Shown here one piece after another: positions 1 to 8,963 of a stretch of 64,000 nt of DNA. A program made the position numbers and the translations under genes. The notes below the pieces were generated by a model. It worked only from the letters and a program-made list of their open reading frames with translations, made no database searches and was not told the origin of the DNA. Each line of letters starts with the position of its first letter. Within the stretch, counting starts at the first letter, position 1. Source of the DNA: Allostella sp. ATCC 35155 (GTDB taxonomy: Bacteria > Pseudomonadota > Alphaproteobacteria > ATCC43930 > Allostellaceae); the NCBI GenBank assembly GCA_006738865.1, contig AP019701.1:3096001-3160000 (forward strand). Direction: 5' to 3'.

Positions 1-2538
1 CTTGGCCTCGGGCACCAGTTCGCGCAGCTGCTTCTGGACCTCCGCCAAATCCTCGATCCGCGGGCAGACATAGAAGACCTGGCCGGAGCGGAAGCGCTCG
101 CGCAGGATCGCCTCGCGGATGACGACCGGATCGAACGGCAGCACGAAGGTGCGCACCGCCAGCCGGTCGACCGGCGGGGTCGCGATGATGCTCATCTGCC
201 GCACGCCGGACAGCGCCATCTGCAGCGTGCGCGGAATGGGGGTCGCGGTCAGGGTCAGGATGTGGACCTCGGCGCGGAGGTGCTTCAGCTTCTCCTTCTG
301 GGCGACGCCGAAATGCTGCTCCTCGTCGACGACGAGGAGGCCGAGATGGCGGAACTTCACGTCCTTCGCGAGGACGGCGTGGGTTCCGACCACGATGTCG
401 ACCGACCCCTCCGCCAGCATCGTCTTGACCGCCTTGGCGTTCTTCGGCGTGACGAGGCGCGAGAGCTGCTCGATGCGCACCGGCAGGCCGGCGAAGCGCT
501 GCTGGAAGGTGCGGAAATGCTGGCGGGCGAGCAGGGTCGTCGGCACGACGACCGCGACCTGGGCGCCGCCCATGGCCGCGATGAAGGCCGCCCGCAGCGC
601 GACCTCGGTCTTGCCGAACCCGACATCGCCGCAGACGAGGCGGTCCATCGGCCGACCCGAGCCCAGATCCTCGACCACGTCGGAGATGGCGCGCAGCTGG
701 TCCTCGGTCTCGGGGAACGGGAAGCGCGCGCAGAACTCGTCGAACAGGCCTTCCGGCGGCGGCATCACCTCGCCCGCCCGCACCTCGCGGGTGGCGGCCA
801 GCCGCACCAGCTCGTCGGCGATGGCGCGGATGCGCTGCTTGACCCGCGCCTTGCGCGACTGCCAGCCGGCCCCGCCCAGCTTGTCGAGCGCGACATCGCC
901 CTCGCCGCTGCCGTAGCGCGACAGGACCTCGATGTTCTCGACCGGCACGAACAGCTTGTCGCCGCCGTCATAGATGACGCGCAGGCAGTCGTGCGCCGCG
1001 CCGCCGACATCGATCGCGACCAGCCCGTCATAGCGGCCGATGCCGTGGTCGACATGGACGACGTAGTCGCCGACGGTGAGCGCCGCGACCTCGGCGACGA
1101 ACTGGTCGAAATTGCGCCGGCGCCGCGTCGTGCGGGCGAGCCGGTCGCCCAGCACGTCCTGCTCGGTGACGACGGCCAGCTGGTCGTCGGTGAAACCCGA
1201 TTCGATCGGCAGCACGACCAGCGCGGTGCGGCCGGGGGCGATCGACATCGCCTGCTGCCAGCGCTCGACCGGTTCGGCGCCGGGGATGCCGTGCTCGGCC
1301 AGCACCGTGCGTAGCCGCTCGCGCGAGCCGGCGCTGTAGGCGGCGACGATGGTGCGCCGGCCGGCCGAGCGCTCGACGGCGAGGTGCTCGCGCAGCGCCT
1401 CGTAGACATTGGCGCCGGCGGCCCGGACGTCGCCGAACTCGCGCCCGCGGCGTCCGCCGGCATCGACCGAACGGCCGGCCGTGCCCGGCTCCAGGAACGG
1501 CGTCACCTGCGCCATCGTCCGCTCGGCGAGGCGCTCGAACCACTCGTCCTCGCTCGGATAGAGCATGTCCGGCGGCAGCGGCCGGTAGGGAGCCCCCGCC
1601 GTCGCCGCACCCATCATGCTGCGCCGCGTCTCGTAATAATCCTCGATCGTGCCGAAGCGCGCCATCACCACCTCCCGACCCTGATGGTCGAGGGTGACCG
1701 GAGTCGCGTCTGGCAGATGGTCGAACAGCGTCTCCAGCCGGTCGTGGAACAGCGGCAGCCAGTGCTCCATGCCGGCGTAGGGCCGCCCCTCGCTGATCGC
1801 GGCATAGAGCAGGTCGTCGTCGGAGACGGCGCCGAAGCGGTCGCGATAGCCGGTGCGGAAGCGCTCCACCGTTTCCGCATCCAGGCGCACCTCGCTGACC
1901 GGCATCAGGGAGATCGCGGAGATGTCGCCGGTGCTGCGCTGGGTCAGCGGGTCGAAGGCGCGCATCGCCTCGATCTGGTCGCCGAAGCGGTCGATGCGGA
2001 TCGGCAGCTCGGCGCCGGGCGGGAAGAGGTCGAGGATGCCGCCGCGGACCGCATATTCGCCCGCCTCGCGCACCGTCCCCACGCGGCGATAGCCGTTGCG
2101 GGTGAGGAACCCCATGACCCGCCCGTCCGGCAGGTCGCCGCCGACCACCGCCTCCAGCAGGGCGTCGGCGAAGAAGCTGCGCGGCGGCACCCGCTGGATC
2201 AGCGCATTGACGGTGGTGATCACCAGGCGCCGCCCCTCGGGCGGCTGGCCCAGGCGGATCAGGGTCTCGATGCGCCGGCTGACGGCGCGGACGTTTGGCG
2301 AAGAGCGGTCGTAGGGCAGGCAGTCCCAGGCCGGGAACGGCAGCACCTCCAGCCCCGGCGCCAGGAAGCGCACCGCCTCGACCAGGGTCATCATCCTGGG
2401 CTCGTCGCGGGCGACGTGCAGGATGGGCGGCCCCTTCTCGGTCGCCAGCCGCGCCAGCAGCAGCGCGTCATAGCCCTCGGGCACGCCCGAGACGGTGATC
2501 GGGCCGGGCGAGGCGAAGATGTCGGCGCGGCGGATCAT
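1..2538 (-). CDS. mfd: Transcription-repair coupling factor Mfd (3' end outside window)
   Basis: Mfd removes RNA polymerase stalled at DNA lesions and recruits UvrA for nucleotide excision repair. The first 846 residues are present; family members are about 1150 long, so the last part of the helicase lies beyond base 1. The N-terminal UvrB-like region is followed by the SF2 translocase: Walker A GDVGFGKT is read at about 589-632, the DEEQ box (DEEQHFGV) at about 308-335, and motif III TATPIPRT just downstream. The ATG at 2538 begins MIRRADIFASPGP and overlaps the sdhE stop codon by 4 bp (ATGA), so the two are probably translationally coupled. The divergent recG makes this a repair-gene neighbourhood. 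Identity is firm; the truncation is only the window boundary. Confidence 0.97.
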   Translation of the reverse strand, partial: MIRRADIFASPGPITVSGVPEGYDALLLARLATEKGPPILHVARDEPRMMTLVEAVRFLAPGLEVLPFPAWDCLPYDRSSPNVRAVSRRIETLIRLGQPPEGRRLVITTVNALIQRVPPRSFFADALLEAVVGGDLPDGRVMGFLTRNGYRRVGTVREAGEYAVRGGILDLFPPGAELPIRIDRFGDQIEAMRAFDPLTQRSTGDISAISLMPVSEVRLDAETVERFRTGYRDRFGAVSDDDLLYAAISEGRPYAGMEHWLPLFHDRLETLFDHLPDATPVTLDHQGREVVMARFGTIEDYYETRRSMMGAATAGAPYRPLPPDMLYPSEDEWFERLAERTMAQVTPFLEPGTAGRSVDAGGRRGREFGDVRAAGANVYEALREHLAVERSAGRRTIVAAYSAGSRERLRTVLAEHGIPGAEPVERWQQAMSIAPGRTALVVLPIESGFTDDQLAVVTEQDVLGDRLARTTRRRRNFDQFVAEVAALTVGDYVVHVDHGIGRYDGLVAIDVGGAAHDCLRVIYDGGDKLFVPVENIEVLSRYGSGEGDVALDKLGGAGWQSRKARVKQRIRAIADELVRLAATREVRAGEVMPPPEGLFDEFCARFPFPETEDQLRAISDVVEDLGSGRPMDRLVCGDVGFGKTEVALRAAFIAAMGGAQVAVVVPTTLLARQHFRTFQQRFAGLPVRIEQLSRLVTPKNAKAVKTMLAEGSVDIVVGTHAVLAKDVKFRHLGLLVVDEEQHFGVAQKEKLKHLRAEVHILTLTATPIPRTLQMALSGVRQMSIIATPPVDRLAVRTFVLPFDPVVIREAILRERFRSGQVFYVCPRIEDLAEVQKQLRELVPEAK

Positions 2539-2795
2539 GGCTGCCCCCGCACATGGCGATGGCTGCGGATCATCGCCAGCACGTCGGTGTCGAACTCCGG
2601 CGGCGGCGGCGCGAGGCCGGCCAGCCAGTCGTACAGGTTCGGGTCCTGCGTCTCGATCAACGCCTCGAACCGGTCGAGCTGTTCGGGCGACAGGAATTCG
2701 AGCCGATCGGCGGCAAAGCCGCCGAGGATCAGGTCGATTTCCTTGGTGCCGCGGTGGGCGCTGCGGAAAAGCAGCTTCTTGAGCCGCACGTCCAT
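2535..2795 (-). CDS. sdhE: Succinate dehydrogenase flavinylation factor SdhE (DUF339)
   Basis: A small soluble protein of 86 residues that helps attach FAD covalently to SdhA of complex II. It begins MDVRLKKLLFRSAHRGTKE, and the RxxHRGxxExD signature is the hallmark of the family (yeast Sdh5, bacterial YgfY); the tail holds YDWLAG. Length and domain match the family exactly. It sits immediately upstream of mfd and shares 4 bp with it, an arrangement commonly seen in alphaproteobacteria, so co-transcription is likely although the functions are unrelated. It is divergent from recG, with about 100 bp between the start codons. Confidence 0.95.
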   Translation of the reverse strand: MDVRLKKLLFRSAHRGTKEIDLILGGFAADRLEFLSPEQLDRFEALIETQDPNLYDWLAGLAPPPPEFDTDVLAMIRSHRHVRGQP

Positions 2796-2894
2796 GGCGG
2801 GAGAACTGGGTGTTTGCTGGGGGACAGGGTGTACGGTATAGGCCGCCGCCCCTGCCCTGTCACCCGCTTTGCCCCGAGAGCGCGAAGGTTCCAA

Positions 2895-4973
2895 GTGCGT
2901 CCCGAAGCCCTGTTCCCGCTGTTCGCGCCGGTCACCAGCCTGCCCGGCGTCGGAAGCCGCCTCGGCACGCTGGTCGAGCGGGTGGCGGGGCCGCGCGTGG
3001 TCGACCTGCTGTGGCACCTGCCGGTCGGCATCGTCGACCGCCGCTATGCGCCGCCGGTCGCCGAGGCCGAGGCGGGCCGCGTGGCGACGCTGACGGTCCG
3101 GGTCGACCAGCATCTGCCCGGCGAAGGGCGCCGACCCTATCGCATCCGCTGCTCGGACGAGAGCGGCGCCATCACCCTCGTCTTCTTCCATGCGCGCCGC
3201 GAGCGGATGGAGCGCGCCTATCCCGTCGGCGCGCGCCGGGTCGTCAGCGGCCGCGTGGAGCGGTTCGGCGAGGAGCTGCAGATGGCCCATCCCGACCGCG
3301 TCGGCCCGCCCGACGAACTGGCCCGCATCCAGGCGGTCGAGCCGGTCCATGGCCTGACCGCCGGCCTGCCGCCGGCGATCCTGCGCCGCGCGATCCAGGC
3401 CGCGGTCGAGCGGGCGCCGCGGCTGCCGGAATGGCTCGATCCCGCCTACAAGGCCCGGCAGGGCTGGCCCGACTGGCACGTCGCCCTCGCCCGCTGCCAC
3501 GCCCCCGAGGACGAAGGCGACATCCTGCCGACCTTCGCCCCGCACGCCCGCCTCGCCTTCGACGAGCTGCTCGCCAGCCAGCTCGCGCTCAACCTGCTGC
3601 GGCGTCGCCAGCGGCGGGCCTCCGGGCGTCCCCGGCTCGGCGACGGCCGCCTGCGGGCGGCCGTCCTGGCCGCCCTGCCCTTCCGGCTCACGCCCTCGCA
3701 GCAGCGCTCGGTCGACGAGATCCTGGCCGACATGGCCGCGCCGACCCGCATGCTGCGCCTGCTCCAGGGCGATGTCGGCAGCGGCAAGACGGTGGTCGCG
3801 CTGATGGCGATGCTGGCCGCCGTCGAGGCCGGCGAGCAGGCGGCGCTGATGGCGCCGACCGATCTGCTCGCGCGCCAGCACCTTGCGCGCCTGGCGCCGC
3901 TCGCCGCCGCCGCGGGGCTCGAGGTCGGCTACCTCTCCGGCCGCGACAAGGGCAAGGCGCGGGAGGCGACGCTGGCGAAGCTGGCGTCGGGCGCGCTGCG
4001 GCTGGTCGTCGGCACCCATGCGCTCTTCCAGGAGGAGGTGCAGTTCGAAGCGCTGGGCCTTGCCGTCATCGACGAGCAGCATCGCTTCGGCGTTCATCAG
4101 CGCCTGATGCTGGCGCGCAAGGGCGACGCCGTCGACGTGCTGGTGACGACCGCGACCCCCATCCCCCGCACCCTGCTGATGACCGCCTATGGCGACATCG
4201 ACGTCTCGCGCATCGACGGCAAGCCGCCCGGCCGCAAGCCGGTGACGACGGTCGCCATCCCGTCCGAACGCCTCGACGAGGTGACGGGCGCCGTCGCACG
4301 AGCGCTGGAGGGCGGCGCCCGCGTCTACTGGGTCTGCCCGCTCATTGAGGAGAGCGAGACGCTGGACCTTGCGGCGGCCGGCGAGCGGCACGCCGACCTC
4401 GAACGCCTCTTCCCCGGCCGGGTCGCCCTCATCCATGGCCGCCTGAAGGGGTCCGAGCGCGACACCGCGATGGCCCGCTTCGCCGGCGGCGAGGCCGGCA
4501 TCCTGGTCGCGACCACCGTCATCGAGGTCGGCGTCGACGTGCCCGAGGCGACCGTCATGGTGATCGAGCATGCCGAGCGCTTCGGCCTCGCCCAGCTGCA
4601 CCAACTGCGCGGCCGCATCGGCCGCGGCGACCGGCCCTCGACCTGCCTCCTGCTCTACGCCCAGCCGCTCGGCGAGACGGCGAAGGCGCGCCTGCGCATC
4701 CTGCGCGAGACGGAGGACGGCTTCGTCATCGCCGAAGAGGATCTGCGCCTGCGCGGCGGCGGCGAGATGCTGGGCACCCGCCAGAGCGGCCTGCCCGACT
4801 TCCGCCTCGCCGACCCCGCCGCCCATGCCGACCTGATGCAGGCCGCCCGCGACGACGCCCGCCTCATCGTCGACCGCGACCCCGAACTGCGCGGCCCGCG
4901 CGGCGAGGCGCTCCGCACCCTGCTCTACCTCTTCGAGCGGGACGCGGCGATCCGGCTGGCGCGGGCGGGGTGA
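2895..4973 (+). CDS. recG: ATP-dependent DNA helicase RecG
   Basis: RecG remodels stalled replication forks and Holliday junctions. The protein is 692 residues, the usual length. An N-terminal wedge/OB-fold region (about residues 1-250) precedes the SF2 helicase core, with Walker A GDVGSGKTVVAL near residue 295, the DEQHRFGV box, TATPIPRTL, and the C-terminal ERFGLAQLHQLRGRIGRG motif. I chose the GTG at 2895 because it gives VRPEALFPLFAPVTSLPGVG, which aligns with the normal RecG N terminus. The open frame extends much further upstream, but that would overlap sdhE and mfd. It is divergent from sdhE and convergent with the DUF502 gene, which ends 4 bp after it. Confidence 0.96.
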   Translation: MRPEALFPLFAPVTSLPGVGSRLGTLVERVAGPRVVDLLWHLPVGIVDRRYAPPVAEAEAGRVATLTVRVDQHLPGEGRRPYRIRCSDESGAITLVFFHARRERMERAYPVGARRVVSGRVERFGEELQMAHPDRVGPPDELARIQAVEPVHGLTAGLPPAILRRAIQAAVERAPRLPEWLDPAYKARQGWPDWHVALARCHAPEDEGDILPTFAPHARLAFDELLASQLALNLLRRRQRRASGRPRLGDGRLRAAVLAALPFRLTPSQQRSVDEILADMAAPTRMLRLLQGDVGSGKTVVALMAMLAAVEAGEQAALMAPTDLLARQHLARLAPLAAAAGLEVGYLSGRDKGKAREATLAKLASGALRLVVGTHALFQEEVQFEALGLAVIDEQHRFGVHQRLMLARKGDAVDVLVTTATPIPRTLLMTAYGDIDVSRIDGKPPGRKPVTTVAIPSERLDEVTGAVARALEGGARVYWVCPLIEESETLDLAAAGERHADLERLFPGRVALIHGRLKGSERDTAMARFAGGEAGILVATTVIEVGVDVPEATVMVIEHAERFGLAQLHQLRGRIGRGDRPSTCLLLYAQPLGETAKARLRILRETEDGFVIAEEDLRLRGGGEMLGTRQSGLPDFRLADPAAHADLMQAARDDARLIVDRDPELRGPRGEALRTLLYLFERDAAIRLARAG

Positions 4974-4977
4974 CGCC

Positions 4978-5643
4978 TCAGCCCGGAACCCGCGGCGGCG
5001 GCACCACGAGACCGCCCGAGAGGACGATCTTCAACCCCTCGTCGACGGTCATGTCGAGGCGCACGACCTGGCTCTCCGGGACATAGACGAGGTAGCCGGA
5101 GGTCGGGATCGGCGTCGTCGGCACGTAGAGGCCGATCAGTTCGCCGGACGGCGTGTTCTGGACCGCGTCGAGGCGGGCGCCGGTGACGAAGGCGATGCTC
5201 CACATGTCGGGTCGCGGGAACTCGACCAGCACGACCTCGCGGAAGGCGTTCGACTTCTGCGCCAGCACCGTCTCCAGCAGCTGCTTTGTCGCGCCATAGA
5301 TGCCGCGCAGGAAGGGCGTGCGCTGGAAGAAGACCTCGCTGACCCGGACCAGGATGCGGCCGAGATAGCCGGCGGCCAGCGCGCCGATCAGGGTCACCAG
5401 GATGAAGGCGACGACCAGCCCCAGGCCCGGAACGGCGAACGGCAGGTAGCTTTCCGGGTTGTAGCGTTCGGGCAGCAGGCGGGCCACGACGTCGTCGACA
5501 TAGTCGACGACCAGCCAGGCGAGATAGATCGTCAGGCCGATCGGCGCGGTGACCAGGACGCCCGCGAGGAAATAGGCGCGGATGCGCGCGGCGAGGCCGA
5601 TGCGCCACCGGGTCAGGACCGCAGGCCGTGCTTGCTCCTCCAT
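4978..5643 (-). CDS. DUF502 family membrane protein
   Basis: A 221-residue inner-membrane protein of the DUF502 family, whose biochemical role is unknown. Two hydrophobic segments are clear: the first after IRAYFLAGVLVTAPIGLTIY, the second around LPFAVPGLGLVVAFILVTLIG. The family-typical stretch PFLRGIYGATKQL and the C-terminal region with VPTTPIPTSGYLVYVPES are present. The ATG at 5643 (MEEQARPAV) follows GGGAGCGGCAG, a fair ribosome-binding site. An upstream GTG at 5688 would add 15 residues and is less convincing. Convergent with recG and divergent from the DUF1194 gene. Confidence 0.85.
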   Translation of the reverse strand: MEEQARPAVLTRWRIGLAARIRAYFLAGVLVTAPIGLTIYLAWLVVDYVDDVVARLLPERYNPESYLPFAVPGLGLVVAFILVTLIGALAAGYLGRILVRVSEVFFQRTPFLRGIYGATKQLLETVLAQKSNAFREVVLVEFPRPDMWSIAFVTGARLDAVQNTPSGELIGLYVPTTPIPTSGYLVYVPESQVVRLDMTVDEGLKIVLSGGLVVPPPRVPG

Positions 5644-5746
5644 CTGCCGCTCCCGCGATTGCCGCCCCCAGCCTTGCAAGAGCGACACCGCCCGGCAAGC
5701 CCGGAGGGGGCTGGCGCCATGCGGCCGGCGCGGTCATGCTCCGGCC

Positions 5747-6472
5747 ATGAGACGGATATGGCTGAGGGCGGCGGTCCTGGCGGCGCTGCTCCCGGGCGGG
5801 TCCGCCGCTGCACAGGACGGAGCCCCCGTCGCGGTCGACCTCGCCCTCGTGCTCGCCGTCGACGTGTCGAGCAGCGTCGACGAGCGGGAGTTCCGCCTGC
5901 AGATGCGCGGCTATGCCGACGCCTTCCGCAATCCGCGCGTCATCCAGGCCGCGACCACCGGCCTGCAGAAACGGATCGCGGTGACGCTGGTCCAATGGTC
6001 CAACCTGCACGACCAGCGGCAGGTCGTGCCCTGGACCGTCCTGGGCAACGCGGCGGAGGCCGACACCCTGGCCGATGCGATCGAGCGGGCGCCGCGGGCG
6101 GTGCCGCCCGGCAGCACCTCGATTTCCGGCGCAATCGACTACTCCGCCCGGCTGCTCGCCGACAGCGGCTATCGCGCGGCCCGCCGCGTGATCGACGTGT
6201 CCGGCGACGGCCTCAACAACCAGGGCCGCCCGCCGGCGGCGGCGCGCGACGCCGCGACCGCCGCCGGCATCACCGTCAACGGCCTCGCGATCACCTCCGA
6301 GGTGCTCGCCCTCGACATTTATTTCGAGGACAACGTCATCGGCGGGCCGGGCGCCTTCTCGGTCGCCACCGACTCCTTCGACCGATTTCCCGAGGCGATC
6401 CTGAAGAAGCTGCTGCGCGAGATCGTCGAGGCCGCACCCGGCCCGCAGCTGGCCGAGGCCGGCGCCGAGTAG
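5747..6472 (+). CDS. Secreted DUF1194 (von Willebrand A-like) protein
   Basis: A 241-residue exported protein. Residues 1-22 form a signal peptide (MRRIWLRAAVLAALLPGG, ending near AAAQ). The mature part carries a von Willebrand factor A-like fold with the metal-ion-dependent adhesion motif DVSSSVD (about residue 38), a threonine-containing loop, and the later DVSGDG strand/loop. The DUF1194 family is widespread in alphaproteobacteria and has no established function; metal-dependent protein binding in the periplasm is an inference from the fold. An in-frame upstream extension exists, but the ATG at 5747 is right for the signal peptide. Confidence 0.85.
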   Translation: MRRIWLRAAVLAALLPGGSAAAQDGAPVAVDLALVLAVDVSSSVDEREFRLQMRGYADAFRNPRVIQAATTGLQKRIAVTLVQWSNLHDQRQVVPWTVLGNAAEADTLADAIERAPRAVPPGSTSISGAIDYSARLLADSGYRAARRVIDVSGDGLNNQGRPPAAARDAATAAGITVNGLAITSEVLALDIYFEDNVIGGPGAFSVATDSFDRFPEAILKKLLREIVEAAPGPQLAEAGAE

Positions 6473-6491
6473 CGCCGGCCCCGGGCCGCGC

Positions 6492-7421
6492 TCAGGCCGG
6501 GATGCGGCGCAGGTACTGGCCGAGAAAGTCGAAATCGACGAACTGGCAATAGGCGTCGATCAGCCGCTTCGTCACCGGCCCCGGCACCGCGCCGTCGGCG
6601 ACCTTGGCGCCGTTGACCGAGCGCACCGGGCAGATGCAGAGGCTGGTCGAGGTCAGGAAGATCTCGTCGGCGATGTAGGCGTCGAAGAGGTCGATGTCTG
6701 CCTCCTCCATCGGGAAGCCTTCGGCCTTGGCGAGGTCGATGGCGGTCTGCCGGCTGACGCCCGGCAGCACGAACTTCGCCCGCGGCGTGCGGATGGCGCC
6801 GTCCTTGACGATGAAGATGTTGCTGCCGATGCCCTCGGCGAGATTGCCCGTGGTGTCGAGAAGCACCGCCCAGACGTCCGGATCGTCCGACTTGGCCTCG
6901 AGCTCACCGACGATCATGTTGAGGTAGTTGTGGGTCTTGGCCCGCGGGCTGAGCGATTCCGGCGGCGTGCGCCGGGTCGGCGGCACGACCACGTCGATGC
7001 CGTCGCGATAGAGCCGTGCCCGCCCCTTCAGCGGCAGCGGCGAGCATTCGATGATGACCGTCGCGCCCTCGCGCTCCTTCGTCTCGCCGGGCGCGGCGTC
7101 GACCCCGCGGGAGACGCGCTGGCCCAGCCAGTAGTCGTCGTCGGGGCCGAGCAGGTGCATGTTGCGCTCCAGCACCTCCTCCGACAGGCGGATCATCTCG
7201 CCGGGGCCCATGCCCGGGTCGATGCGGACGTAGCGCAGCGAGTTGTAGAAGCGGTCGATATGCTCCTTCAGCTTGAAGACGCGGTGGCCGAAGGTGCGCG
7301 TCATGTCGAAGACGGCATCGCCGTACTTGAAGCCGCGGTCGCGGAACGACACGCGCACCTCGGACTCGGGCACGATGCTGCCGTTGAAATAGGCGACGCG
7401 CTGGTTGGAGAGGTTGGACAT
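6492..7421 (-). CDS. Class IV PLP-dependent aminotransferase (branched-chain or D-amino acid type)
   Basis: A 309-residue fold-type IV aminotransferase. The PLP-binding lysine is K162 in RAKTHNYLN, and the cofactor-contacting E196 lies in NLAEGIGSNIF; the C-terminal TSTSLCICPV loop corresponds to the family's phosphate/pyridine contacts. The family covers branched-chain aminotransferase (IlvE), D-alanine aminotransferase and (R)-amine transaminases. The general layout is closest to IlvE-like proteins, but substrate preference cannot be settled from motifs alone. It stands alone, with DUF1194 ending 19 bp past its stop on the opposite strand. Confidence 0.85.
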   Translation of the reverse strand: MSNLSNQRVAYFNGSIVPESEVRVSFRDRGFKYGDAVFDMTRTFGHRVFKLKEHIDRFYNSLRYVRIDPGMGPGEMIRLSEEVLERNMHLLGPDDDYWLGQRVSRGVDAAPGETKEREGATVIIECSPLPLKGRARLYRDGIDVVVPPTRRTPPESLSPRAKTHNYLNMIVGELEAKSDDPDVWAVLLDTTGNLAEGIGSNIFIVKDGAIRTPRAKFVLPGVSRQTAIDLAKAEGFPMEEADIDLFDAYIADEIFLTSTSLCICPVRSVNGAKVADGAVPGPVTKRLIDAYCQFVDFDFLGQYLRRIPA

Positions 7422-7514
7422 CGGAGGGGGTTCCCGTCGGGGGATGGCGACGGGCGGAAAGGCTATCAGAGCGGTCCCGGCCGAGGGAATGGCCGACCGA
7501 GCCGGCTGCGACGA

Positions 7515-7724
7515 TCAGCGCGGCTTGCGGCCCCGCCAGTTCCAGTGGCGGCGGTCCATCACCGTCCCCAGCGCCAGGGTCTTGATCGAGGCCTCCTCGC
7601 CGCGCCGGCGCAGGCGCGCATAGAGGATGCCGTCGGCGCCCTGGTAGACGTCGGCGATGCGCCAGCGGCTGGGAAAGACCGCCACGCTCTCGACCTCCTG
7701 GCCGATCAGTTCATCGGTGTTCAT
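7515..7724 (-). CDS. Hypothetical protein, 69 residues
   Basis: A small soluble protein, MNTDELIGQEVESVAVFPSR at the N terminus, with a basic tail ending WNWRGRKPR. No recognised domain. GGAGGA lies about 12 bases before the ATG at 7724, a plausible though slightly distant ribosome-binding site. It lies between the aminotransferase and the enolase-family gene on the same strand, with gaps of about 90 bp on both sides, so it could belong to either transcript. The mixed hydrophobic/charged composition looks protein-like, but nothing shows its role. Confidence 0.5.
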   Translation of the reverse strand: MNTDELIGQEVESVAVFPSRWRIADVYQGADGILYARLRRRGEEASIKTLALGTVMDRRHWNWRGRKPR

Positions 7725-7810
7725 GTCGGACGCTCGTCCTCCGGGGGCAACGGAAACGGCCCCCGGAGTTGGGAACGCCCGAGAAGGCGATCAAGCTCCG
7801 CGACCGGTCG

Positions 7811-8962
7811 TCACAGGGGGCGGCGGGCGGCCTCCAGGCGGGCGAGGTCGGGCTCGACGCCGATGCCCGGCGCATCCGTGAGCCGGAAGAAGCCGTCGGC
7901 AAGCGCCGGAAACGGCTGCGCCAGAAAGGTCCGGAGCTGGTTCTCGTTGCCGTCGACCTCCAGCATTCCGGGCCCGCCGACCGCCGCCAGGATGTGGGCC
8001 GACGCCATCAGCCCGATCCCGCCCGAGAGGAAGTGCGGGCAGTAGTCGAGGCCGGCCGCCACGATCTCCCGCCCGACCGCGGCGCAGCCGGTGACGCCGC
8101 CCCACTTGATCGCGTCGGGCTGCACGACGCCGAAGGCGCCACTGGCGATGGCGGCAGAGAACTCGGATCGCGAGCGCATGTTCTCGCCCGCCGCCAGTCG
8201 CATCGGCGCCGCGGCGCCGAGGGTCCGCCACGCTTCGAGCGGCGTGTCGGCCATGACCGGCTCCTCCAGCCAATGGAGGGCGAAGCGGGCCAGTTCCGGC
8301 AGCATGGCGCGGGTCTCTTCCAGGCTCCAGGCCTGGTTGGCGTCCGCCATCAGGCGGGCATCGGGCCCGAGCTCGGCCCGCATCGCCGCGAGATTGTCGA
8401 CGTCGCGGTCGCGGCCGAACCCGACCTTGAGCTTGAAGCCGCCGTAACCTTCCGCGCGCTTGGCCGCCGCCATGCGCTCCGGCCGGTCGGGGTTGATGCC
8501 GCTGGCATAGGCCGGCACCGGCCGCACCGCGCCGCCGAGCGCGACCGCGAGCGGCAGGCCGGCGCGGCGCGCCGCCAGGTCCCAGCAGGCGCCGTCGATG
8601 CCCGCGATCGCCTGGGCGAAGGGCCCCGGCTCGTCGCATTGCAGCACCAGGACCCGCGTCCGCTGCTCCAGCCAGGCGCCCGGCTGGGACGGATGGTCGA
8701 AGTCGCGGCCCGTGGCCAGCGGCGCCAGCACGTCGCGGACGAGGCGCGCGCGATGCTCGGCGCCGGGCGGCGGCCAGTTGCAGAAGATCTCACCCCAGCC
8801 GTGATTGCCCTCGCCGTCCTCGACCCGGACGACGACACCCGGCCGGTCGTGCATGGTGCCGAAGGCTGTGCGCACCGGCGGGTCCGCCGGCACGCGATAG
8901 GCCGCCGCCTCGATGCGGGCGATGCGGAAGCCGCCGACGCCGGTTCCCTCCGATCCGCCCAT
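7811..8962 (-). CDS. Enolase-superfamily enzyme, mandelate racemase subgroup
   Basis: A 383-residue member of the mandelate racemase/muconate-lactonizing family, which abstracts a proton alpha to a carboxylate. The catalytic apparatus is complete: the KxK motif at K177/K179 (GGFKLKVGF); metal ligands D207 (MADANQAW), E233 (LEEPV) and E260 (AAGEN); and a D283/H310 dyad (QPDAIKWGG, CPHFLSGG). The KxK plus Asp-His dyad places it in the mandelate racemase subgroup, which includes many acid-sugar dehydratases; the substrate is not evident. The stop of the serine hydrolase gene upstream lies 1 bp from its start, so the two form an operon. Confidence 0.88.
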   Translation of the reverse strand: MGGSEGTGVGGFRIARIEAAAYRVPADPPVRTAFGTMHDRPGVVVRVEDGEGNHGWGEIFCNWPPPGAEHRARLVRDVLAPLATGRDFDHPSQPGAWLEQRTRVLVLQCDEPGPFAQAIAGIDGACWDLAARRAGLPLAVALGGAVRPVPAYASGINPDRPERMAAAKRAEGYGGFKLKVGFGRDRDVDNLAAMRAELGPDARLMADANQAWSLEETRAMLPELARFALHWLEEPVMADTPLEAWRTLGAAAPMRLAAGENMRSRSEFSAAIASGAFGVVQPDAIKWGGVTGCAAVGREIVAAGLDYCPHFLSGGIGLMASAHILAAVGGPGMLEVDGNENQLRTFLAQPFPALADGFFRLTDAPGIGVEPDLARLEAARRPL

Positions 8963-8963
8963 C

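Noticed and set aside
2535-4826. 763-residue frame covering recG on the minus strand
   Set aside because: Only its last 86 residues are real (SdhE); the rest is antisense to recG.
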